Part shown: positions 46,439-54,482 of the stretch, one piece after another
Layout: every line of letters begins with the position of its first letter
How positions within the stretch are numbered: the first letter of the stretch is position 1
Source: Ideonella sp. WA131b
Lineage (GTDB): Bacteria > Pseudomonadota > Gammaproteobacteria > Burkholderiales > Burkholderiaceae_C
DNA: 64,000 bases
Direction: 5' to 3'
Assembly (NCBI GenBank): GCA_023657425.1
Contig: JAGTJW010000001.1
Coordinates: 992,001 to 1,056,000 of the forward strand
The notes under the pieces: model-generated
Database searches by the model: none
What the model saw: the letters and a program-made list of their open reading frames with translations, nothing else
What the model was told of the DNA's origin: nothing
Made by a program: the position numbers and the translations under genes

Positions 46439-47254
46439 TCAGGCTGTCGCGGTCGACAGCACCGCGTGGTAGCGGGTCGCGGGTCCGCGGCCGCTCTGGC
46501 GCAGCAGGCCCAGGCCGACCATCGGGCCCAGGTGCTTGGACGCCGTGGCGGGGCTCAGCCGGCACATCTGCGCGTAGTCGCGCTTGCCCAGGCCGGCGTG
46601 CTGCAGCGCCCGTGTCGACACGGCCAGCAGCGCGCCCGGTGGCGTGGGGCAGCCGCGTGCGCGCGCCCACGCGGCGGCCAGCCGCTCGCTCTCGGACAGC
46701 GCCTGCTCGAACTGCCGCGTCAGTGCCGCCAGCGCGGGCGCGAAGTCCTGCGCCAGGCCTGCGTCGTGCATCAAGCGCAGGGCGGCCTCGCGCTCCTTGA
46801 CGGCGATCGTGGTGTAGGCGGTGGCAATGGCCAGCCGCGCCTGCACCTGCGCCGCAGGCTCGGCAGGCAGCGTCACCAGGCGCAACCGCTGGGTCTGGAT
46901 CGCGCTCATCTCGTCGAAGTGCGTCAGCAGCTCGCCACTGAGCATGCGGTCGTAGATCAGCGGCTCGTTGCCGCCCAGCACCGTGGCCTTCAAGCGCCCG
47001 GTGGCCTCCAGGGCGGCGCGGTCGCCGCTCAGGTCCCACAGCGCGCGCGAGAGCGCGGCGTGGTGGTCGCCATGGCGCTCATCGTCGGCGTCGCTGTCGA
47101 GCTGCAGGCGCCGGTAGTGCGCCTCGGCCAGGTTGTAGTGCGCGCGGCCCATCAGCGTGCGCAGACCCGCCTGCGTCGCCACCTGCAAGGCCTGCCGGTA
47201 GTGGCCGATGGCCTCGCTGGCCAGGCCAGCCATGAGCCAGCACCTGCCCTGCAT
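46439..47254 (-). CDS. TPR and winged-helix C-terminal part of a regulator (downstream of a frame break)
   Basis: 271 codons. Residues 1-80 continue TPR-like helices (ASEAIGHYRQALQVATQAG, MGRAHYNLAEAHYRRLQL). The C-terminal 60 residues look like a winged helix-turn-helix: LGKRDYAQMCRLSPATASKH then LGPMVGLGLLRQSGRGPATR. The first ATG is internal to TPR sequence that starts in the other frame of the overlapping upstream ORF, so the two are probably one gene of about 750 residues split by a frameshift near 47240. It could act as a TPR-controlled transcription factor for the divergent protease gene. Confidence 0.6.
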   Translation of the reverse strand: MQGRCWLMAGLASEAIGHYRQALQVATQAGLRTLMGRAHYNLAEAHYRRLQLDSDADDERHGDHHAALSRALWDLSGDRAALEATGRLKATVLGGNEPLIYDRMLSGELLTHFDEMSAIQTQRLRLVTLPAEPAAQVQARLAIATAYTTIAVKEREAALRLMHDAGLAQDFAPALAALTRQFEQALSESERLAAAWARARGCPTPPGALLAVSTRALQHAGLGKRDYAQMCRLSPATASKHLGPMVGLGLLRQSGRGPATRYHAVLSTATA

Positions 47255-48689
47255 AGGCGCGCGCCGGGTCGAGTTGACCCAGGTAACCGTGGATCATGGC
47301 CAGCGTGCACATCGCGCGCAGCTGCTGCGCCGCATTGCCACTGCGCTCGTAACACTGCAGAGCGCGGTGCGTGTGCTCCAACGCCGGATCGAGCCGACCC
47401 TCGCGGCGCAGCTGCTCGCCCCAGGCATGTTCGAGCAGACCCTGCGTGTCGCTGCCCGGCGTTTGCTGCTCGGCCAGTCGCTGTGCTTGCTCCAGGATCG
47501 GGCGCGAAGCCGGGTCGTTGCGCTGCGTGTGCAGGAAGCCCAGGCGCACGAGTGCCTCGATCAGGCCTTCGTGCACGCCCTCGCGCACCGAGGGCTGGCG
47601 CAGGGCCTGCTGGTACTGCTGGATCGCCGTGCGGTACTCGGCGCAGGCGCGGTCCACGTCGCTGCGCTCGAACAGCCGCGCGCGTTCGGTGCGCACCTCG
47701 CCAAGCAGGGCGGCGTCCTCGGCCATGCGCAGGGCCTCGTCCAGCAGCCTCAGCTGGTCGACGCCAGCGCCGCGCACGCGGGCCAGGCGCGCGCGCGCCA
47801 GCGCCAGCTGCACGGCGTGGGCCCGCCATGGCAAGCCCTCGGCGGCCTGGCCAAGCAGGCCGTCGGCCACCGGTTGCCCGGCCAGCGGCATGCCATGGCG
47901 GGCGATCACGGCCGCGAGGGCCTGCACGTCGCCCTTGCGCAGGGTCTGCCACAAGGCGGCCAGCGCTTCTGCGCCAGCGCTCAGGGCATGGGGATCCGCG
48001 GCTTCGGCGGCGACCGCGTTCGAGGCAAGCAAGCCGCGTCCGACACCGGCTTCGAGCGCCTGCTGCAGGTGCAGCGCCAGCGCGATCTGGCGTTCGACAT
48101 CCCAGCGCCGCACCCATTGCAGCAGCAGCCGCTTGCGCGCGCGGTCGGCGCAGCGATAGATGCTGCTCGGCGCCACCTCCCACAAGCCTGCCAGGTGCTC
48201 GAAGGCCGGCTCTTCGCGCCGCGCGCGGTAGCGGTCGGGCAGATCGGGCACGGGCTGCAGGCCATGCAGCGCCAGCAGAGCCAGCAGCGGGCGCCAGGGG
48301 CGGCTGCCGCGCCAGGCGTGTGGCGGCAAGGGGCTGCCGCATGGGCGTCCATCGGGGCGGTCTTGTTCGGCGGCCCAGCGCAGGCATTCGGTGATGGCCC
48401 AGGTCACCATGCGGCTGTCAGCGGCGGGCAGCACCCAGGCCACGGGCGGTGCAAGCCGCTCCAGCAGGCGCCGCGCCAGGCGCTGCCGGTGCGCCACGTG
48501 TTGCGCGAGTGTCTGCTCGCGCAGCGCGCTGAGCAGGGCGTTGAGCAAGGACCACCACCGATCCTGGCCAAGGCGGTCCGGCGCGCCGGAGCCCACTGCG
48601 GCGTGTGGGCGGTGCTGCTGCGGCATCGCGGGCGTCTCTGGAACGGCGCGGTGCAGCGCCTCGTGTGGCTTGGCTGATCGTCGGGCCAT
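47079..48689 (-). CDS. N-terminal and TPR part of a regulator (upstream of a frame break)
   Basis: 536 codons, of which about the first 483 look genuine; the tail after about base 47240 becomes Arg/Pro-rich and out of frame. An unrecognised helical N-terminal region (about 40-180, including WWSLLNALLSALREQTLAQH and EVAPSSIYRCADRARKRLL) is followed by TPR-like repeats (LLDEALRMAEDAALLGEV, AIQQYQQALRQPSVREG, AMCTLAMIHGYLGQLDPARAY). An internal ATG at about residue 22 is an alternative start. It is divergent from the C11 peptidase gene, 132 bases away, so the two may be linked in regulation. Confidence 0.6.
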   Translation of the reverse strand: MARRSAKPHEALHRAVPETPAMPQQHRPHAAVGSGAPDRLGQDRWWSLLNALLSALREQTLAQHVAHRQRLARRLLERLAPPVAWVLPAADSRMVTWAITECLRWAAEQDRPDGRPCGSPLPPHAWRGSRPWRPLLALLALHGLQPVPDLPDRYRARREEPAFEHLAGLWEVAPSSIYRCADRARKRLLLQWVRRWDVERQIALALHLQQALEAGVGRGLLASNAVAAEAADPHALSAGAEALAALWQTLRKGDVQALAAVIARHGMPLAGQPVADGLLGQAAEGLPWRAHAVQLALARARLARVRGAGVDQLRLLDEALRMAEDAALLGEVRTERARLFERSDVDRACAEYRTAIQQYQQALRQPSVREGVHEGLIEALVRLGFLHTQRNDPASRPILEQAQRLAEQQTPGSDTQGLLEHAWGEQLRREGRLDPALEHTHRALQCYERSGNAAQQLRAMCTLAMIHGYLGQLDPARAYAGQVLAHGWPGQRGHRPLPAGLAGGDAGGSAHADGPRALQPGRGALPAPAARQRRRR

Positions 48690-48821
48690 CGTCTGGCCAC
48701 GGTGCGGCGGCGGCCGAAAAACGGGTGATGCCGACTGCGCTTCAGCGTAGCACAGTGCCCGGGTCTGTCAGAGCCCGCCCAGCGCGGCAGCCGGACCGAC
48801 CATCAACCACCTGGAGGATCC

Positions 48822-50315
48822 ATGCACACCCCCGCACCCACCCTGTCCTGCAGCGACGAGTCCGGCCCCGCGCGGCCGATCACGCTGGTCGTGTACGCGC
48901 CCTTTGCCGACGACGCCACGCTCAGCACCTACCCCGACAGCACCACCACCGAAGTGAGCGAGCACCCGCTGTACGCAGCGTTGCAGGCCGTGGCAGACCA
49001 GGGGGTGCAGGTGTGCGCCCTGATCGACCGCGCCGCCGACAACACCAGTCTGGTGTGGGCCGACGCAGGCGGCACGCTGCAGATCGAGCAACCGCGCTGG
49101 AAGCACGACATGGGCTCGCCGCGGACGCTGGCCAACCTGCTGCAGCAGGCCAACCGCCGGTTCCGCGGCAGCGAGATCGTGCTCTGCCTGGAAGGCCACG
49201 GCGCGGGTTTCCTGCCGGAGATCGATGCCTCGCGAATCACCCCCGGCGCCTCGGGGCAGACCACGACATCCGGCGGTGGCAGCCCGCGCCGCTACAGCTG
49301 GGTGGTCGACGGCGAAGGCTCGCAGACGCCCGAGGCCGAGGACGGCCTGCCCTACCTGCCGATGACCGAGTCGACACTGCCCGGCCACCTGTTGCCCGGC
49401 GGGCACTACCCCATCGCCACCTGGGGCCTGGGCTGGGCGCTGGAACAGGGCATGTCCGACCGCCCCTCGGGCGACCGCCGCGTGGCAGTGCTGCACTTCA
49501 ACAACTGCTTCAACTTCTGCGTCGAGGTGCTGCACACCGTGGCACCGCATACGCACTACGCAGTGGGCTATGCCAACTACAACTTCTTCACCGCCGGCCG
49601 CAGCTACCCAGGGGTGTTTGCCGAGGTCGCCAAACGCAACGTGGTCACCGCGGAGCAGTTGGCCGTGAGCCTGGCGCAGGCCAACGCACAGGAACTGGCC
49701 AAGCTGCCGGTGCCGCACCCCACGCTGGGTGGTGCGATCAAGCTCTCCCGCATGGCGGCGGTGGCCGTCGCGCTGGACAGGCTGTCGCTGGCGCTGATCG
49801 ACAGCCTGCCGGCGCAGATCGGCCGCATCACCTCGGCGGTGGTCGCGGCGCAGCGGTACGACACCCACAAGCCGTTCAGCCTCGTGGAGCCCGACAGCCT
49901 GACCGACCTTCGCAGCCTGGCCGCCAGGTTGCAGGCGGCCCAGGTCAGCAATGCCGTCACGACCGCCGCTGCGGACCTGCGGGGTGCGCTCTCGCAGGTC
50001 AAGGTGTACGGCGCCTCGGGCAACCCCTATATGGCGCCCCACATCAATTGGGACTTCAGCAGCCCTGACCTGGCGATGAACATCTTCCTGCCCGACCCCG
50101 GCCGCAAGGGCGTTTTCGATTGGCGCGCACCGTACTACCTGAGCAAGCGCGCTGGCGATCCCGAGGCACAGACCGAAGTGATCCCGCTGTTGCTCGACAC
50201 CCACTGGGTCGACTTCATCCGCAAGTACCACGCGGCCACCGCGATGAAGCACTTGCTGGTGCCGCGCATCCCGCAGCTCCCGGTGGCCGTCTACAGCAGG
50301 AAATTCGCGGCTTGA
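48822..50315 (+). CDS. Caspase-fold peptidase, clostripain (C11) family-like
   Basis: 497 residues from the ATG at 48822 with GGAGG upstream. ITLVVYAPFADDATLSTY is the first strand of a clan CD fold. The His-Cys dyad is visible as EIVLCLEGHGAGFLPE (His126) and VAVLHFNNCFNFCVEVL (Cys229). Clostripain-family enzymes cleave after Arg or Lys and are self-activated. No signal peptide is seen, so it may act in the cytoplasm. The C-terminal half (about 300-497) matches nothing I know. A TPR/winged-helix regulator is divergent, and a V8-like protease gene faces it 840 bases away. Confidence 0.78.
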   Translation: MHTPAPTLSCSDESGPARPITLVVYAPFADDATLSTYPDSTTTEVSEHPLYAALQAVADQGVQVCALIDRAADNTSLVWADAGGTLQIEQPRWKHDMGSPRTLANLLQQANRRFRGSEIVLCLEGHGAGFLPEIDASRITPGASGQTTTSGGGSPRRYSWVVDGEGSQTPEAEDGLPYLPMTESTLPGHLLPGGHYPIATWGLGWALEQGMSDRPSGDRRVAVLHFNNCFNFCVEVLHTVAPHTHYAVGYANYNFFTAGRSYPGVFAEVAKRNVVTAEQLAVSLAQANAQELAKLPVPHPTLGGAIKLSRMAAVAVALDRLSLALIDSLPAQIGRITSAVVAAQRYDTHKPFSLVEPDSLTDLRSLAARLQAAQVSNAVTTAAADLRGALSQVKVYGASGNPYMAPHINWDFSSPDLAMNIFLPDPGRKGVFDWRAPYYLSKRAGDPEAQTEVIPLLLDTHWVDFIRKYHAATAMKHLLVPRIPQLPVAVYSRKFAA

Positions 50316-51072
50316 GCCGCTGCCAGGCGCGTGGGCCGCTGCCCACGCTCCCAGAGCAGGCCGGTGAGCGCGTCGGGGCCGCCCGGTGCATCGAGTTCGA
50401 TCACGAACTGTGAGCGCAGACCCGCGCGGACGGCGACCACCGACTCCCCGGTGGCGCCGTCTTCGGCGTGTGCGCGCATGATCCACAGGCCTTCGCTAGG
50501 AGCGTGGGCGGCAGAAATCCAGCCCCGCGTTGGGCCGATTTCGGGGCCCAGGCCAGGCGCCGCGCGCAGCCCGGGCTGTACGCCCGGGCAAGCGTGGCAA
50601 CGCCGCAAGGGCCCCGAAATCGGCCCAACCCGAAGGGCCGGGGCGGCCAAAGCCGCTGGCGTGTGTTGCGCCGCTGGCGCGGGCGTCAAGCCCGCGCTGC
50701 GCGACGCGCCTACGCCAGTGGCTTTGGCCGCCCCGGCGCGGGGCTGGATTTCTGCCGCCCACGCTCCTAGGCCCTCGAGCTCGAAGCGGCTGGGCCGGCC
50801 GCTCTGGCCGCAAGCCACGCCCGGCGGCGGTGCGGTGCGGGCCCGCGCGAAGCAACATCCAGCAGCGTGCCGTCTGCACCGTCTTGAAGATCCTTGGGCT
50901 CGTCTCCGGGCCAGGGCCAAATGGCGGCGTCCGGCATGGGCTCGGCGCAGGGCGTGTGCTCGTCGCGGTTGACGGTGGGCACCTCGAGCACCACCGGTGT
51001 GGCGGTCCGCGCCAGCAGCTGCACCCGCAGGGGCGCAGCACCGGCCGCCGGGCGGGCGTGTGGGCCTGTCAC
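50291..51072 (-). pseudogene. Unknown ORF interrupted by a palindromic element and one frame change
   Basis: Minus-strand coding-like sequence surrounds the palindromic element at 50496-50770. Upstream (51072 down to about 50860) it reads APLRVQLLARTATPVVLEV and TVNRDEHTPCAEPMPDAAIW, with GTG at 51072 as possible start; it must change frame to reach RPSRFELEG next to the element. After the element it resumes as EGLWIMRAHAEDGATGES, QFVIELDAPGGPDALTGLLW and stops at 50291, 25 bases inside the C11 gene. Without the 282-bp insert the text would read FELEGLWIMRA. I do not recognise the protein and confidence is low. Confidence 0.35.
50496..50770. mobile_element. 275-bp nested palindromic element (MITE-like)
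   Basis: Outer arms 50496-50529 and 50737-50770 are a perfect 34-bp inverted repeat beginning CTAGGAGCGTGGGCGGCA. Inside are two further hairpins side by side: 50530-50548 with 50610-50628 (19 bp perfect, TTGGGCCGATTTCGGGGCC) and 50640-50662 with 50712-50734 (23 bp, one mismatch). Each has its own GC-rich inner stem. Folded, this is a three-way junction with almost every base paired. Near-identical 8-mers (AGGCCTTC 50487-50494, AGGCCCTC 50769-50776) flank it like a target duplication, 282 bases apart. It encodes no protein of its own. Confidence 0.9.
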
Positions 51073-51124
51073 GAACTGACCAATGATGGTTCCATTCCTG
51101 AACAGTTCCTCCTGTGGACGCGCG

Positions 51125-51160
51125 CTAGGAGCGTGGGCGGCATGCCGCCCACGCTCCTAG
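51125..51160. repeat. Perfect 36-bp palindrome made of two fused element ends
   Basis: CTAGGAGCGTGGGCGGCA (51125-51142) followed directly by its exact reverse complement (51143-51160). The 18-mer is the outermost end of the 275-bp element at 50496, so this looks like a solo or collapsed copy. The TAG stop of the V8-like protease gene (minus strand, 51157-51159) is part of it, and it could terminate transcription from that side. Confidence 0.9.
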
Positions 51161-52479
51161 AGCGCGGCCCAGCGGGTGAGCACTTCGTGCACCGGCGCCG
51201 TGACGCGTGTGGCAGAGTTTCCGCTCTGCGCGCCACAGTTGTGGATGCCGACGACGCAGCGCTTGCCGTTGCTGCGCTTGATGTAGACCGGCGAACCACT
51301 CTGCGCGGCCATGGTGTCGATGTCGTAGATCAGCGTGCGGTCGGTCACCGTCTCGATCACCCGTGCCATTCCCCAGAGCTGGGCGAACGGCTTGTCACCC
51401 GGATAGCCGGCCAGCACCGCGGGTTGCGCCTTCAGCCGCGCCGCCGTGGGGGCGGCGAAGCCGAAGCTGCCCCGGTTGCCGGTGAGCGCGCCTGGGGGCA
51501 GCACGATGCAGCCGATGGCGGCCTCGGGCCGGCCTTGCTCCGTCCAGCCCGCCACGGAACGCAGGTTGCTCGACCGCGCCGTGCCGCACAGCCGCGTGCT
51601 GCCGTTCATGGCCGGGATCACCTCCACCGAGCGCGCCCAGCCGCCCTGGTTGCGCAGGAACACGCAGTGGCCGGCGGTGGCCAGCACCCGCGGCGCGATG
51701 AAGAAGCCCGTGCCCCTGTACACCACCCCGCTCGGGAAGGTGATGCGCAGCGCGGCGATCGATCGCCACGGCTCGGCCGTGGTGTTGCTGATGTGGACAC
51801 GGTCGTCGTTGCCGATCAGCACCTCCATCGCCGCCGCCACCTCGGCGGCGAACTGCTCCTCGGCTTCGGGGAGGTCGCTCTCCTGGCCCGACTCGCGGTC
51901 CCTGACCGTCTGCAGCAACTGCATGATCTGCTGCAGCACGGCGTTCACGTTGCGCGGCGGCCAGGCCGGCGTCGCTGACCCCGGGTGCGACGGCGCACGG
52001 TTGATCGCCTGTTGCACGACCGGGCCCACCTTTCTGAAGATGGACTGCAGCAGCGGCACGCCGACCGAAATGATCTTGGGCAGCGCAGCGGCCAGGAACG
52101 GCAGGAACTCGGCGTTGGCCTCGCTCTCGCCCAAGGCCTGGCCGACCTCCGGCACTTCGGCGTTGGCTTCGGCGTCGGACTCCTCTCCGCCACTCTCGGT
52201 CTGGCCGTTGTGGCCGACCTCGGCAAACAGCGAGGCGCTTCCGCCCTCGGTCTCGCCACCGGACTCGCCCGTGTTGATTTGGGCCGCCGGCTCGCCTTCG
52301 CTGCCGTCCCGGAAGGGGTTGCCGCCGCAGGTGCTGTTGCCGATGTCGTGGCCCATGAACACCGCGGCGCGCACGGTGCTGCGGGCGCTCAGGTCGCTGT
52401 CGCCGACCGGGCCGCGGGGCAGCTCGCGCGGCGCAACGGGGCGCTGGGCCGCGACAGTGCCGGCCGAAGAACTCGTCAT
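51157..52479 (-). CDS. Trypsin-like serine protease, glutamyl endopeptidase (V8) type, with long N-terminal region
   Basis: 440 residues from the ATG at 52477-52479, with GGAGG upstream. Residues 1-240 are unrecognised: Ser/Gly/Glu-rich, then a hydrophobic stretch (FLPFLAAALPKIISVGVPLL) and an acidic linker. Residues about 245-440 are the protease: VLATAGHCVFL (His271), AAQSGSPVYIK (Ser394) and CVVGIHNCG. The expected Asp before the IVLP strand is not obvious (EAAIGCIVLPPG), so the triad may be incomplete or use the neighbouring Glu. No classic signal peptide. The TAG stop is inside a palindrome. It points toward the C11 peptidase gene. Confidence 0.8.
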   Translation of the reverse strand: MTSSSAGTVAAQRPVAPRELPRGPVGDSDLSARSTVRAAVFMGHDIGNSTCGGNPFRDGSEGEPAAQINTGESGGETEGGSASLFAEVGHNGQTESGGEESDAEANAEVPEVGQALGESEANAEFLPFLAAALPKIISVGVPLLQSIFRKVGPVVQQAINRAPSHPGSATPAWPPRNVNAVLQQIMQLLQTVRDRESGQESDLPEAEEQFAAEVAAAMEVLIGNDDRVHISNTTAEPWRSIAALRITFPSGVVYRGTGFFIAPRVLATAGHCVFLRNQGGWARSVEVIPAMNGSTRLCGTARSSNLRSVAGWTEQGRPEAAIGCIVLPPGALTGNRGSFGFAAPTAARLKAQPAVLAGYPGDKPFAQLWGMARVIETVTDRTLIYDIDTMAAQSGSPVYIKRSNGKRCVVGIHNCGAQSGNSATRVTAPVHEVLTRWAAL

Positions 52480-52811
52480 CAGATCGCTGTCCTCCAAGAT
52501 GGACTCCGTGGGTTGCTCGTTCGTCTCGCACCTGGGGATCCAGGCACGGACGTGATTGCAACGAGAGGCCCCTCGCAGCGCACCGCACGAACGTCGCACC
52601 GGCTGGGGTGGGGGCAGACGATCCCGCGACGCTACCCGTCCTCAACTCATCCGACGTCGGCAAGCTGCCCGGTAAGGCGGGTCTGCCCAGCGCCGGCGAT
52701 CCCGGCGCCCCATTGCGCTGCCGCCCGAGCAAGCCGCGGGTTGGCCGTGCTCGATTTCAGGCCGATGACGGATGCCAGGTGTCGGGTCTGGCAGGTCATC
52801 CGGTCGGAGGG
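52480..52811. other. Gap upstream of the V8-like protease gene
   Basis: 332 bases between the protease start and the 3' end of the GlxA-type regulator, both on the minus strand. It includes the ribosome site GGAGG about 11 bases before the protease ATG and presumably its promoter. No gene or repeat is visible. Confidence 0.45.
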
Positions 52812-53783
52812 CTACCGTTCCCGCAACGGGACACTTCGCCGACCTTGCTTCAGGCGCCGCCACTGGCGGCTGCCGCTGATGCCTGCGTCTGCGATGGCCT
52901 GCTTGGCCGGGCGGCCGTCACCAATGGCGCGCTCTGCCAGCGCGAAGCGCAGGTCCTGCAGGTAGGCGTGCGGCGTGACGCCCGCGTGCTGGCGAAAGAG
53001 ACGTGCCAAGTGGCGCGGCGTGACACAAGCGACCTCGGCCATGCGGCCCAGCGACCAGGCGGCCGAGGGTTCGGCGCACAGCGCGTCCTGCACCCGGTGC
53101 ACGGCCGGGTGCAGGTGGTCGCGTCGCGTCAGCATGGGACTCCGTTCGGCATCGTCGGGGCCGCGACGCAGGTAGACGACCATCACCTGTGCAACCGACG
53201 CGGCAAGCGCATCGCTGTGGTCGCGAGCGATCAGGTGCAGCGCGAGGTCGATGCCGGCGGTGATGCCCGCGCTGCTGGACACCGGGCCATCGACGACGAA
53301 GACACGATGGCCGACCACCGTGGCGCCCGGTGCCAGGCGCGCCAGGTCGTCCAGCGACTCGTGGTGGGTCGTGCACCGGCGGCCGGCCAGAAGTCCGGCG
53401 TCGGCTGCGAGCAGCGTGCCGGCGCAAACGGTGACCAGCTCCACGTCGCCCAGGTGAGGTGCGACCACCCGAGCCAGCCATCGCCGTGTATCGGCCCAGG
53501 CGCGCGGAACAGCGGACTGCAGCGAGCTCTCGGCACCGCTGGGCTGCCCCAGCAGAACAACACGCGCGCCGCTGGGCAAGGTGTCGGGCAGCCGCTCCAG
53601 CGTGGCCAGGGTCACGCCGACCGAGGTGGTCATCTCCGGATGCGCCGCGATGTAGCGCAACCGGTAGCCTGCGGGCTGCCCGCGCTGCGCCAGCCGCTGG
53701 TTGGCCAGCCGGAACGCCTCGGCTGGGCCCGCCAGATCCAGCAGCAGCGTCTGTGGCAGCAGCACGAAGACGATGTCCTTCAT
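52812..53783 (-). CDS. GlxA-family AraC-type transcriptional regulator
   Basis: 323 residues from the ATG at 53781-53783. The N-terminal DJ-1/PfpI-like domain (1-195) begins MKDIVFVLLPQTLLLDLAGPAEAF and has VELVTVCAGTLLAADAGLLAGRRCTTHH. The C-terminal AraC helix-turn-helix pair includes WSLGRMAEVACVTPRHLARLF and TPHAYLQDLRFALAERAI. It overlaps the upstream hydrolase gene by four bases (ATGA), so the two are translated together; it may control that hydrolase. Confidence 0.9.
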   Translation of the reverse strand: MKDIVFVLLPQTLLLDLAGPAEAFRLANQRLAQRGQPAGYRLRYIAAHPEMTTSVGVTLATLERLPDTLPSGARVVLLGQPSGAESSLQSAVPRAWADTRRWLARVVAPHLGDVELVTVCAGTLLAADAGLLAGRRCTTHHESLDDLARLAPGATVVGHRVFVVDGPVSSSAGITAGIDLALHLIARDHSDALAASVAQVMVVYLRRGPDDAERSPMLTRRDHLHPAVHRVQDALCAEPSAAWSLGRMAEVACVTPRHLARLFRQHAGVTPHAYLQDLRFALAERAIGDGRPAKQAIADAGISGSRQWRRLKQGRRSVPLRER

Positions 53784-54334
53784 GTCGCGCGGCGCAGGGC
53801 CTCCTCGACGGTGCACAGCGTCGCGAAGCGCCCGGCCAGCACGGTGGCGGTGCGCTCGCGAAGCGCGGCTGCAGACAGTGTGGAGCCGGACGGTGTGGTC
53901 ATGTCCCAGGTCAGGGTGGCCTCGGTGACATAGTCGACCTCGAAGCCTTCGTCGCTGGCATGGCGGGTGGTCGTCTCGCAGCACTGCTCGGTCCGGATGC
54001 CGGCGATGATCAGGCGCCGGATGCCTCGCTCGCGCAGCCCGATCGCGAGGTCGGTGCCCGCCAGAGCGCTGTGACGGTGCTTCAGGACGGTGAAGGCCGC
54101 ATCGTACGGCGCCAGCCCGTCCAGCGGACGGATCAGGCCACTGGACAGACTGAACGGTCCGTCCGACGGCTCGTCGTCGACGTGGAACACGCGCACCACC
54201 GGGATGGCGTGCGCGGCGCAGCCTGCGACGAGCGTGTTGGTGCGCTCTAGGAACGTGGGAACGTCGACGTCCGTCCAGTATGCGCGGTGCTTGAACGATT
54301 GCTGAACGTCGATGAGCAGCAGGGCGGTTTGCAT
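53780..54334 (-). CDS. Isochorismatase-family cysteine hydrolase
   Basis: 184 residues from the ATG at 54332-54334. The catalytic triad of the family is visible: Asp9 in LLLIDVQQSF, Lys in TVLKHRHSAL and Cys in GIRTEQCCETTTRHASDEGF. Members hydrolyse isochorismate, nicotinamide or related amides; the substrate here is unknown. Its stop overlaps the GlxA-type regulator start, a pairing often seen where the regulator controls the hydrolase. Confidence 0.9.
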   Translation of the reverse strand: MQTALLLIDVQQSFKHRAYWTDVDVPTFLERTNTLVAGCAAHAIPVVRVFHVDDEPSDGPFSLSSGLIRPLDGLAPYDAAFTVLKHRHSALAGTDLAIGLRERGIRRLIIAGIRTEQCCETTTRHASDEGFEVDYVTEATLTWDMTTPSGSTLSAAALRERTATVLAGRFATLCTVEEALRRAT

Positions 54335-54482
54335 GAAGGAACTCCGGGTGGCGAGAGCGGCCATCGTCACCCGGTTGCGCGTCCGGCGCAGCGCCGGTAC
54401 CGGACCGGGAGCGGACAGATAGGGACATCCTTTCCCCAACGAGACTTCGGCCATCCGCCCAGCAGAGCGACCGACAGCCGGT

